Shown here piece after piece: positions 29,371 through 39,200 of a DNA stretch of 64,000 nucleotides. The notes under the pieces are model-generated. The model was given only the letters and a program-made list of their open reading frames with translations, searched no databases and had not been told where the DNA came from. A program made the position numbers and the translations under genes. The stretch's first letter is position 1. Each line of letters begins with the position of its first letter. The stretch comes from an uncultured Lachnospiraceae bacterium (GTDB lineage: Bacteria > Bacillota > Clostridia > Lachnospirales > Lachnospiraceae). The stretch is taken from assembly GCA_946558465.1 (NCBI GenBank), contig CAMNTM010000004.1, positions 204,524-268,523 of the forward strand, given 5' to 3'.

Positions 29371-32300
29371 TTACACCAGCATCGGCCGCTGCCGTAAGTA
29401 TTCGGCAAAGATCTGTCCCTTCCGGCACCGGAAGCTCTCTGCAAATACATGCTCCGCCTTAAGAAGCATCTGAATTGCCGCTTCATCATGTGCCGCATGC
29501 GCCCGCGCGCACAGACTCAGATATTCTCCCTGTGCCGTTTCATCTGCTACTTCACTTGTATAGGCTACCGTTGTAATCCAGGGGAACCGGATAGACGGAT
29601 ATCTGTGTTTCTCGTCAAAAGCAAATGGTATCCAGTAATTAATCATATCTTTATAGTAATCTGCCGGGAAGAGCTTCGGCAGCCAGGCATGCGCATATTT
29701 TTCAAACTGTACACTCCATTCCCTGTTCCACCTCGTCATCTCTTCGTCCTCCGCTATCCTGTCCGCAATCACGTCCTCCATCTTCTTATTGACGGAAAAA
29801 TTGCCTTTATATTCCTCATCTGTCACATACCAGAAATATCCGTAAAGCAGTGATCTGGGAAGCCAAAAACCCTTATAGGATGGAGAAGTATACCCGGAAA
29901 ACTGCTGCTCCCACTCATGACTTGGCACGCCGTGATTATCCACTATCATATCCGGCACATACTTCTCATAAAGCCTTGTGAGCCCCATCGCCTCTCGATG
30001 TATCGTATCCTGCCTAAAATGGTCATGATAAAATTCTTTCCCCACCGCATTGAACCGCGCCACATGGAATTTCCAGTAAGGATGCTCTTTTTGAAGCTCA
30101 TAGTGAATTGCTGCTCCATCCACATTTTCCATCGGAACAATCACCAGATTAAGTTTTTCTGGAAGCTCCCGATATTTTTCTTCTGTCAAAAGCGTTTTAA
30201 GAAGCATAAACGCCGCATTTGTCCCAGATACCTCATTTGCATGATGCCTTGTATTGATAATCTCACTCGGAAGTCTGGACAAACGTTTTGTCATGGAAAG
30301 ATAACCTTCATACTGCGGCTTCAGCCAGATTCCGTAAAGCTCCCGCCCTTGATAGGAATAAGCTGTCCGAAATACCTCTACTCCCTTCACGCCTCTTAAT
30401 TCCTCGATAATCCCGCGGTACATCTCATAGCTGATTAATTCTGTCTCATGAAGATTGATGTCCGTAATCGCTTTTGCGGGTACTTCTGCCTTTGCCGGAA
30501 CAGACGCCTCATATATATTTCCGCTGTCTCCAAGAAAACGAAGGCAGTAATCTGACGACATCTGGCGGCTGCTTTCCAAAATTCCCTCTGAAAACAACGC
30601 TGCATAAGCCTCTAATAATTCATCTGAAACCCCTTCCACAGCTATCTCCGCCGAAAGCCTGCCTGACTCTCCTAAAAGCCTTACCAGACGAAGAGAAATT
30701 TCATTTCTGTCTCTCTCTTTTGCGGCCACATCTTTACCGCAAAGAATACATGCTTCCTCCATCAAACGCTGATATAAAACAACGTGCAGAACAGGCGCAC
30801 CCTCCCGGCTGTGAATCTCAGGAAGAATCAGCCCCGGAGCGTCAAATATTTCCCCGCATTCCTGCAGTCCGTAATTCTTAAAATAATCACTTCCCACAAA
30901 ATACATATCCTCATGAAGCGCATCTAAAGAAGAAATCAAGTCTTCCCGGCTTCCTGTGCGATAATCCGGCTCACTGGCCCACACCTTAAGTCTAAGCTCC
31001 TGGAAAAAGGGCTGCATAGCTGCATGGACCTGTCCGCCTGCCTTTTCTTTTATATAATCACGACACTTTGGAAGCACTTTATTCTGATAGATCTCCCATA
31101 CATTTTCCAAATCCGTTGCAATCCGCCGGCCAAGCCTTTCTTCATTATTAATCCACACCTTTATATAGCCTGTAGAGGGATGCACCTTCCCCATCTGCAG
31201 ATACTCATCTAAGTACGCCCGCTCCGAATACCTCGCCAGATACCGGAATTCCCGGACCTTTCCTTCTTCATCTGTTATACGGCACAGATAAGTCAGCTCT
31301 TCCCGGCCTTCATACACCTTAAATAAGATATCCTCTTCCCTTACTCCAAGCCGCTCCTTTAAAACATCCTGAACCGGATAGAGCTCCTGCAGAAAACGAA
31401 TCGGCAGATCATACCATTTATCCGGATTCTCTGCTTCCAGATTATGATACGACGGCGTCGCTCCGTTCTCATCCAGCCACCTGGTCTCCCCTTCCGGAAG
31501 AAACGGCCGGAAGAAGATCTCTACCTTCTGAATCTTCTGTCCTTCTGCTGCCGGAACTACATACTCGTCTATCCAGGAAAAACCCTGCTTATACGCGCAG
31601 AATATCTGAAATTCCTCCACCCTTGCCCCCGACTCTTCAAGCTTCTTTTCAAGTCTTTTTTCCAGACTGCGGCGTATCTTTTTGTCTTCACTCAATGCGC
31701 CGGCTACCCTTATGCGGTCTCCAGGCTTAACGGCCGGAAGAATCTCTTCCGTCACAATCTGCTCAAACGTATCGACCTCCCAGGGCAGCTCATATATCTG
31801 CTCGTAAACCTTTTCCCCCGACTTATAATTTCGAAATTCCGCCTCCGGAAAATGCCGCACCTGCTCCCTGCGGATCTCAGGAGCTCCATACAAAATATAA
31901 TTTTCTGCTTTTTCCTTTCTAAGAGCATGCAGGCAGGCAAGCTGACCGTCTGCTCCCCGCAGCACAAAGTCATCTGTCATCTCCATCAACACATCACGCC
32001 AGCTTTTCCAAACGCTTGTGAAAGGGAACTTCTCACAGACACGGCTTGTAAACTCCTCCAGCTCTTTTCCCCTGCCGCGGATATGTACACGTACTGCCCG
32101 GGCCAGTTCCTCAAATACCATCTCCACCCTCTCTCCCGGCTCGAAAATCACTGCATTTCCTTCATATCCTTTTCCCGCCAGGATGCCTCCTTCACAGGCC
32201 GTAGTCTCCATCCCAAAACGGAATGCTACATTACACGCAGCTCTAAGCATTGATATATCGGCATCTTCGGGAAGAATCAGTTTAACATCCAGCCTGTCCG

Positions 32301-32616
32301 GAAGCAGGTCAAAATCCTCATCCTTTAAAAACATTCCCCTTGAAAACAAATACTCCAATCCCTTTTTTTTACGAAAATCCAGTTCAAATACCGGCCCCTT
32401 CTTTTCCGCCGGCACATATCCATCCGGCACTTTGCTTTCCTTTAGCTCCCACAATGCCGCAAGCTCTGTGTCAGACTTTGGGACCTCAAGCTCTCCCTCC
32501 TCGGAATACACCGGAAAAACTGCCGACTCTGCCTGAAAGCCCAAAAGCAGCGCCGCCTCCAGTGCATACCCTCTTTCTTTTTCTGTAAAATCTCCCTTCA
32601 ATCTTAATTTCTTCAT
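29371..32616 (-). CDS. Large M14-family zinc carboxypeptidase
   Basis: 1081 aa; NTRHHANEVSGTNAAF (HxxE), later His in IVDNHGVPSHEW. Confidence 0.85.
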   Translation of the reverse strand: MKKLRLKGDFTEKERGYALEAALLLGFQAESAVFPVYSEEGELEVPKSDTELAALWELKESKVPDGYVPAEKKGPVFELDFRKKKGLEYLFSRGMFLKDEDFDLLPDRLDVKLILPEDADISMLRAACNVAFRFGMETTACEGGILAGKGYEGNAVIFEPGERVEMVFEELARAVRVHIRGRGKELEEFTSRVCEKFPFTSVWKSWRDVLMEMTDDFVLRGADGQLACLHALRKEKAENYILYGAPEIRREQVRHFPEAEFRNYKSGEKVYEQIYELPWEVDTFEQIVTEEILPAVKPGDRIRVAGALSEDKKIRRSLEKRLEKKLEESGARVEEFQIFCAYKQGFSWIDEYVVPAAEGQKIQKVEIFFRPFLPEGETRWLDENGATPSYHNLEAENPDKWYDLPIRFLQELYPVQDVLKERLGVREEDILFKVYEGREELTYLCRITDEEGKVREFRYLARYSERAYLDEYLQMGKVHPSTGYIKVWINNEERLGRRIATDLENVWEIYQNKVLPKCRDYIKEKAGGQVHAAMQPFFQELRLKVWASEPDYRTGSREDLISSLDALHEDMYFVGSDYFKNYGLQECGEIFDAPGLILPEIHSREGAPVLHVVLYQRLMEEACILCGKDVAAKERDRNEISLRLVRLLGESGRLSAEIAVEGVSDELLEAYAALFSEGILESSRQMSSDYCLRFLGDSGNIYEASVPAKAEVPAKAITDINLHETELISYEMYRGIIEELRGVKGVEVFRTAYSYQGRELYGIWLKPQYEGYLSMTKRLSRLPSEIINTRHHANEVSGTNAAFMLLKTLLTEEKYRELPEKLNLVIVPMENVDGAAIHYELQKEHPYWKFHVARFNAVGKEFYHDHFRQDTIHREAMGLTRLYEKYVPDMIVDNHGVPSHEWEQQFSGYTSPSYKGFWLPRSLLYGYFWYVTDEEYKGNFSVNKKMEDVIADRIAEDEEMTRWNREWSVQFEKYAHAWLPKLFPADYYKDMINYWIPFAFDEKHRYPSIRFPWITTVAYTSEVADETAQGEYLSLCARAHAAHDEAAIQMLLKAEHVFAESFRCRKGQIFAEYLRQRPMLV

Positions 32617-32673
32617 GGAAATTTCTTCCTCCTCAATTCAAAACTCAATTCCGTACTTCATTCTCATTTTTAT

Positions 32674-32702
32674 ATTTTACCAAAACAAAGTGTTATCGTC
32701 AA
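32674..32702 (-). promoter_or_regulatory. Promoter of the peptidase block with operator-like TTTGTTTTGGTA in the spacer
   Basis: Minus strand TTGACG-N17-TAAAAT; repeat at 32678-32689. Confidence 0.7.
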
Positions 32703-32723
32703 GTTCAATAGAAATTCAACGGC

Positions 32724-32752
32724 TTGATGCATTTATTTTGGTATGTTATGAT
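32724..32752 (+). promoter_or_regulatory. Promoter of the TetR gene with operator-like TTTATTTTGGTA in the spacer
   Basis: TTGATG-N17-TATGAT; repeat at 32732-32743. Confidence 0.7.
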
Positions 32753-32784
32753 AAAAATATTATCAATAAACGAGGAGGCATTAC

Positions 32785-33396
32785 ATGAGAGGACCCTATA
32801 AGAAAAAAACGAAAGGTAAAATTATGAATGCCGCCTGGAAGCTTTTCCAGGAAAAAGGCTATGAGGAAACTACAATTTCAGAGATTATAGAAAAATCAGG
32901 CACTTCACGCAGTGCTTTTTACCATCATTTTCATGGAAAGGATGAGCTTCTGTTTACCGTAGCCTACACCTATGATGAAGACTACAATTTCTGGCTGCAG
33001 AAGGATTACAACAAAAATCTGCCTACCGTAGACAATCTGATTTCTTTTAATAATTATGTTATGCACGCAGTAGAGAATTCTCCCTTCTGTGCATTTTATC
33101 CTTCTCTGTATGGACTGCAGGTCATGACGGAAGGTGTACGCCATATTTTAAATCCAGACAGACGCTATTATCAAATTTTAAGACAGCTGCTTAAAGAGGG
33201 AATTGACGCAGGAGACATCTCTTCCCCGTATTCCTATTCTGTTTTAACGGATATGATTACCAGCTTCCAGATTGGAATCACCTACAACTGGTGTCTGCAG
33301 CAGAAGCGCTATTCTCTGCTCCAATACGGCCAGGAGCTGCTGAATCCTTTTCTGGAGTCTCTTCGAGCTCCTAAAAGTGAAAACAGCGGACGTTAA
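32785..33396 (+). CDS. TetR/AcrR family regulator
   Basis: KIMNAAWKLFQEKGYEETTISEIIEKSGTSRSAFYHHFHGKDEL. Confidence 0.93.
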   Translation: MRGPYKKKTKGKIMNAAWKLFQEKGYEETTISEIIEKSGTSRSAFYHHFHGKDELLFTVAYTYDEDYNFWLQKDYNKNLPTVDNLISFNNYVMHAVENSPFCAFYPSLYGLQVMTEGVRHILNPDRRYYQILRQLLKEGIDAGDISSPYSYSVLTDMITSFQIGITYNWCLQQKRYSLLQYGQELLNPFLESLRAPKSENSGR

Positions 33397-33424
33397 ATAA
33401 CAGACTATTTCTGACTTCAAATAA

Positions 33425-33478
33425 AAAAGCATCGCTGAAGGAAGCAAACACACGCCTGATTCCTTCAGTAATGCTTTT
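33425..33478. terminator. Bidirectional terminator between convergent TetR and DUF2804 genes
   Basis: AAAAGCATcgCTGAAGGA...TCCTTCAGtaATGCTTTT. Confidence 0.85.
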
Positions 33479-33485
33479 CTCAGTT

Positions 33486-34511
33486 TTAATACCGGTTATG
33501 TACATCCTCTGCAAAACACATCAGATCCTTCACTTCCAATACTGTCCCGTCATCCAGCACTGCTTTCCCGCTCATCCGTCCGAATACCTGATGCTGATCC
33601 GTCTCAATAATCAGCGCCGCTGTTTTCGCCGCCCTGTCAAGCACCGGCTTAAAGTCCATCTCAAATCTTCCGTCGCTGGAACTGAATGTCCAGGGTTTCA
33701 GATAACTGTCTTTTGGAATATGAAACGTAACATCTTCAAGCTTATGCGCCCTGCCGTCATAGAACAGCATATTTTCTGATGCAGCAGACGTATCTCCAAA
33801 ACCATATCCTATATTAAAGCCAAAGCTTTTTCCATCCACAATTCCATTTCCCGAACCCCAGTACCAGCGATTATCATAGGTCCACACTCCTCTTCCCCAG
33901 TCAAGTGTCCCAAAATCCTTATCCTTTGAAAATGTGTATGTCTTCCCGTCAAAGCTCATACTTCCCTCAGCCGGCATACAGTTAATTTTCTGGTTGTAAT
34001 AAAAGGCCGTCCTTTTCTCCTTCCAGGGCGTCGCAATCACCATCGTATCCATCTTCGGCTGATTCAGAACAATATCACAGGCAAATGGTTTTCCTTTATA
34101 AAAATTCTTAAACCTGCAGTGTATCTCTCGTTTCCCCTCTTTTACGAAATATCCCATATGCAGCCTTTTATCCCTATATACGGTATGTCCCTTTTCCGAG
34201 GACTGCGGCAGATGAAGCTTTCCCATCGGAAATGGATTTAAGATAGTCTCCGTATGCTCCCAGCCTTCCTTAAAGTTCAAAAGAGATACCGACTGCAGCC
34301 CAATATACCCGTCATCAGAAATAGTAAAGGCTCCGGCATAATCCTCATTCAGCACAAGATAATAGTCCCATTCCTTAATCCTGAATTTAGGAGCCTTGAT
34401 TTTATTTCTGTCGTAAATCTGCAGAAGCCTTTTTGACCAGCCTGGCTCTCTTAGACTGCCATCCTCATTTAATAATGGCTGTACCGTCGTCACTTCATGA
34501 TTTTTTCTCAT
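33486..34511 (-). CDS. DUF2804 family protein
   Basis: 341 aa; KDFGTLDWGRGVWTYDNRWYWGSGNG and GFNIGYGFGDTSAASEN. Confidence 0.85.
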   Translation of the reverse strand: MRKNHEVTTVQPLLNEDGSLREPGWSKRLLQIYDRNKIKAPKFRIKEWDYYLVLNEDYAGAFTISDDGYIGLQSVSLLNFKEGWEHTETILNPFPMGKLHLPQSSEKGHTVYRDKRLHMGYFVKEGKREIHCRFKNFYKGKPFACDIVLNQPKMDTMVIATPWKEKRTAFYYNQKINCMPAEGSMSFDGKTYTFSKDKDFGTLDWGRGVWTYDNRWYWGSGNGIVDGKSFGFNIGYGFGDTSAASENMLFYDGRAHKLEDVTFHIPKDSYLKPWTFSSSDGRFEMDFKPVLDRAAKTAALIIETDQHQVFGRMSGKAVLDDGTVLEVKDLMCFAEDVHNRY

Positions 34512-34643
34512 ATAACGCCTCCTGCTTTTTCTATCTATAATATAACATATTTTTCCTCTTTACTGGATATTTTTTTCCGTATCTTGTATAATAAAAAGCT
34601 GTAAATAAATCTACTACAAAGATTTAGGAGGAGGAATTCAAAT

Positions 34644-35090
34644 ATGAGCAAAATTGAAGAAGTAAGAAGCGCTATGATTGCCGCCATGAAGGCTGGTGAC
34701 AAACAGACAAAAGAAACCTTATCTCTGCTCCTGGCAGCTCTTAAAAATAAAGCTATTGACAAGCGGGCAGACCTGACGGCAGAAGAAGAAATTCAGGTCG
34801 TTTTAAAGGAAATCAAACAGACAAAGGAGACTTTGGAGATGACTCCGCCGGACCGCACAGATATTATAGACGAATGCCGCCACCGTCTGACTGTCCTGGA
34901 ACAATACGCTCCGAAAATGATGGATGAAGCTGAGATTAAGGAAGTTATCTCCGCTGCCCTTTCCGAGCTTGGCATTGAGACTCCTGCCCCAAAAGACAAA
35001 GGCCGTATTATGAAGGTACTGATGCCGAGGGTAAAGGGAAAAGCAGACGGAAAGCTTGTGAATGAAATCATGACTTCTTTAATGAAATAA
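34644..35090 (+). CDS. GatB/YqeY domain protein
   Basis: 148 aa; MKAGDKQTKETLSLLLAALKNKAID...GRIMKVLMPRVKGKADGKLVNEI. Confidence 0.93.
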   Translation: MSKIEEVRSAMIAAMKAGDKQTKETLSLLLAALKNKAIDKRADLTAEEEIQVVLKEIKQTKETLEMTPPDRTDIIDECRHRLTVLEQYAPKMMDEAEIKEVISAALSELGIETPAPKDKGRIMKVLMPRVKGKADGKLVNEIMTSLMK

Positions 35091-35092
35091 TG

Positions 35093-35132
35093 AATCGGGG
35101 ACGGGGTAAATTTCCATTTTACCCCGTCCCCG
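35093..35132. repeat. GC-rich palindrome (terminator or REP-like element)
   Basis: TCGGGGACGGGGTAAAtttccaTTTTACCCCGTCCCCGA between convergent genes. Confidence 0.75.
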
Positions 35133-35140
35133 ATCCGTCT

Positions 35141-36220
35141 TTATTCTTCCTCTGCAGTTGTTTTATCAACATCCACCTGGTCGTCTGTCTTTACCTCGTC
35201 CGTGTACGGCACTTCTTCTTTTATTTTCATCGTAACCGTCAGGTCCGTAAATTTAATTTTCTTCCACACACTTTTATTTTCTTCAATCTTTGTATCCTTA
35301 CGCCATTTATCGCAGGTATCGGTATAGAGCTTTGACTTACGCTCAGATATAATAGATTCTTTTTTCGCATCGGTTGCTTCTCTGTCCAAAAGGCTTGTAA
35401 GCTTCGCAACATAGCAGCCGGATTCTGTCTCGATTACATCTGTGACCCCATTTTCCTCCAGCGCATCTGCTGCATCTATCAGCTTTTCATCCGGAGCCTG
35501 TGTCTCTGAATCAAAAGCCAGAGGTTTTACTTCCAGCGCCCTTTCACCTGCGAGCGCAGCAAAATCACCGCCGTTCTTTATACTCTCCGCAAATTCTGCC
35601 GCCGAGTTTTTAAGAGCCTCCTTCTCCTCGTCAGAAATATCTACAGATTTTCCATCTTCATCCGTAGTCTTGTAGGAGAACAATACATAATCCATCTTCT
35701 TCTGAGCCGCTTCCTCATCGGAAACCTCTGTGTCTGCTCCTGCCTGAATAGCTTCTCTCATCTTCTGCTGTACTGCCATCAGGGTAAGCACCCTTTCTAC
35801 CGTCTCCTTGTCTCCGGAAATCAGCTCCTTCTCATCCAATGCATTATTATCATCAAACTCCTGCGCTGTCTTTGTTATGACACTCTGTTCAGCATTGGAC
35901 AAAAATACATCATACTCATCCATATGCTGCTCCAGAAGAACCATTGTCTCCAAATCCTCTTTAATATTGCTCTTTATGCTTTCCTCATAGCTTTCTCCCT
36001 CACCGGCCTCAGAGCTCCACATATCCTCTCCGAGATATGCCCCCATATAGGATTCATACTGTGCCTGTGTATATCTGGCATAAAAATTCGCTACACCTGC
36101 CGTAATCTCTGTACCGCCAACTGTAATCGCTGTCTCGTCCTCCTTAAGAGAACTGCAGCCGGCCAGGACTGAGACTGTCATAACGCCTGCCAGTGCAGAC
36201 ATGAACCACCGCTTTTTCAT
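35141..36220 (-). CDS. PrsA-like peptidyl-prolyl isomerase lipoprotein
   Basis: Lipobox LAGCSS; SurA/PrsA-type architecture; upstream neighbour is mfd. Confidence 0.8.
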   Translation of the reverse strand: MKKRWFMSALAGVMTVSVLAGCSSLKEDETAITVGGTEITAGVANFYARYTQAQYESYMGAYLGEDMWSSEAGEGESYEESIKSNIKEDLETMVLLEQHMDEYDVFLSNAEQSVITKTAQEFDDNNALDEKELISGDKETVERVLTLMAVQQKMREAIQAGADTEVSDEEAAQKKMDYVLFSYKTTDEDGKSVDISDEEKEALKNSAAEFAESIKNGGDFAALAGERALEVKPLAFDSETQAPDEKLIDAADALEENGVTDVIETESGCYVAKLTSLLDREATDAKKESIISERKSKLYTDTCDKWRKDTKIEENKSVWKKIKFTDLTVTMKIKEEVPYTDEVKTDDQVDVDKTTAEEE

Positions 36221-36291
36221 AATCTTAATTAAACCTCCTTAGTACCGTCATAAAAGTACGACTCTAACTTCATAAGTATACTCTGTTTTTT

Positions 36292-39200
36292 TTACTCAAT
36301 CAATCCTTTTATTCCAATTAACACATTTTTCACAACTTCTATCGGATCCTCCTGTGTCTTTGACCGGCTTTTTCCCTTTTTCTGATACAGAAAGCAGGGA
36401 CTCTGCGAATCTGCCCTAAAAACAAGATTCCCGGAAAATTCTTTTAGAAGCTCCGGTATCCGCTCAGGCTTCACCCTTGCCTTCTCGTACATCGTAAAGA
36501 AATAGGTGTCTCCCTTCTGCTCTATCTCCGTCACATAGCTTTTATGTGCAGCTGCCTTAAGACTTGCCACCTTAAGAAGAGTTTCCACCTTCTTCGGGAA
36601 ATCGCCGAACCTGTCAATCAGTTCTTCCATTATATCCTCCATCTCTTCCTCCGATTCGATAGCTGCAACACGTTTATAGATATCGAGCTTATGATACTCA
36701 TTGGAAATATACGTATCTGGAATATAGGCATCCACATTCAGATCTACCGTCGTCGTGTAACTCTCTTCTTCTGCTTCTCCCTTTAAATGCCGCACTGCTT
36801 CATTCAGCATCTTGCAGTACAGATCATATCCGACTGCCTCCATATGTCCGTGCTGTTCAGCACCCAGAAGATTTCCTGCTCCCCGTATCTCCAAATCCCG
36901 CATTGCTATCTTAAATCCGGACCCAAGATCCGTAAATTCACGAATTGCAGAAAGCCGCTTTTCCGCTACTTCCTTGAGAAGCTTATCCCTGCGGTACAAA
37001 AGAAAGGCATAGGCCATCCGGCCGGACCGGCCCACACGTCCCCTAAGCTGATAAAGCTGGGAAAGACCCAGACGGTCAGAATCATGGATAATCATTGTAT
37101 TGACATTCGATATATCAAGACCAGTCTCAATAATTGTAGTAGAAACAAGTACATCAATGTCTCCGTTTATAAAATCACACATGATTCTTTCCAGCTCGCG
37201 TTCCCGCATCTGACCGTGGGCAAATGCAACACTCGCCTCAGGCACCAGTATTCTTATCTTCGCCGTTATTTCTTCAATATCCTCTACGCGGTTATAGACA
37301 TAATAAACCTGTCCGCCTCTGCTGCACTCCCGCTCGATGGCCTCTCTCACCATCTCATCGTTATATTCCATCACATAGGTCTGTATCGGCAGCCTGTCGC
37401 CCGGCGCCTCCTCCAACACACTCATATCCCGGATTCCAATCAAACTCATATGAAGCGTTCTTGGAATCGGGGTAGCCGTCAGCGTCATAACGTCTACATT
37501 CTCCTTCAACTTCTTAATCTGCTCCTTATGCTGTACACCGAAACGCTGTTCCTCATCAACAATCAAAAGTCCCAAATCTTTAAACTTTACATCTTTACTC
37601 AACACCCGGTGAGTTCCGATTACAATATCTACAAGACCTCTCTTCAAATCTTCTATCGTCTTTTTCTGCTGTGCAGACGTGCGGAACCGGCACATTAAAT
37701 CTACCCGGACCGGAAATTCCTTCATTCTCTGCAGAAAGGTATGATAATGCTGCTGTGCAAGCACCGTAGTCGGCACCAGATAAACCACCTGCTTATTCTC
37801 CTGCACTGCTTTAAAAGCCGCACGGACTGCAATCTCTGTCTTTCCATATCCCACATCGCCGCAGATCAGCCGGTCCATAATTTTCCTGCTCTGCATATCC
37901 CGCTTTACAGCTTCAATAGCAAGCAGCTGATCCTCTGTTTCCTCGAAAGGGAACATTTCCTCAAATTCCTTCTGCCACACAGTGTCTTCCCCGTATACAT
38001 AGCCTTCCCTTTTCTCTCGTGCAGCATACAGCTCTACCAGATCCCGTGCAATCTCTTTTACTGCACCGCGGACTCGTGTTTTAGTTCTGCTCCATTCCTG
38101 TCCGCCAAGCCGATTCAGCTTTGGCTTCCTGGCGTCTGCATTTGCATATTTCTGTATCAAATCAAGCTGAGTTGCCGGAATATATAGATTTCCTCCCTTT
38201 GCATAGGAGATTTTCATATAATCCTTGGCAATCTTGTCAACCTCGATTTTTTCAATTCCTTGATAAATTCCCAGTCCGTGGTTTTCATGTACGACGTAAT
38301 CTCCAGGCTTCAACTCCGAAAAGCTCTGGATTTTCCTGCCTTCATAGGTTTTCCGTTTCTTTTTCTTCCTCGTTTTTCCAAATATATCTGTCTCGGAGAT
38401 AACGCAGAACTTCAAAAGAGGATATTCATACCCCTCTGCCACATGTCCGTAGGCAGTCATGATCTCCCCCGGCTGTACCTTACGCTCCATATCCTCACTG
38501 TAAAAGCTGCTCAGATTATAATCACGCAGATCCTCTGCAAGACGTCTGGCCCTTGTCCGCGAGCCTGACAAAAGAACTACCCTGCTGCCGTTTCGCTTCA
38601 GCCGCTTTAAATCCTGGACTAAAAGTTCAAAGCTCCTGTTATAAGGCTGTATATTTTTTGTATGAATTCCATACGAGGCACGTGATACAAGCGCCCTGCA
38701 CTGCATATCAAGAGCGGAAAATGCCACACCCGCATAAGCATTCATCTTCTGAAGTATCTCTTTCGCTGTAAAGAGCTTCATCTCTGCATTCGACACCTCA
38801 TGGCCCTCTTCCAGACGGCGCTTCTGCGCCTCGATAAATTCCTCTTCTACAGATATCCCCTTCTCCTCAAGTCTTGCCGGCTCATCCAGAAAAAGAATCG
38901 TATCCTTCACAGGAAAATAATCCAGAAAGGATACTTTTTTGTCTTCCTCCTGCGGAAATTCTGATGCCGGATAAATAATAATCTGTTCGAGCTTTTCGAT
39001 AGACCGCTGCGTCTCTACATCAAATGTGCGGATAGAATCTACCTCATCTCCCCATAATTCAATCCGGACAGGCTGTTCTTCTGTCAGAGGATAAACATCA
39101 AGAATACCTCCCCGAACAGCAAATTGTCCGGCTGTCTCCACCTGAAGTTCTCTGTCATAGCCAAGCCGGGAAAGCTTATGTTCCATCTCGGTCATATCAA

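Noticed and set aside
31444-32253. 269-aa plus-strand ORF
   Set aside because: Fully antisense to the M14 carboxypeptidase, composition atypical, no RBS-led context.
36787-37698. 303-aa plus-strand ORF
   Set aside because: Fully antisense to mfd, which is unambiguous.
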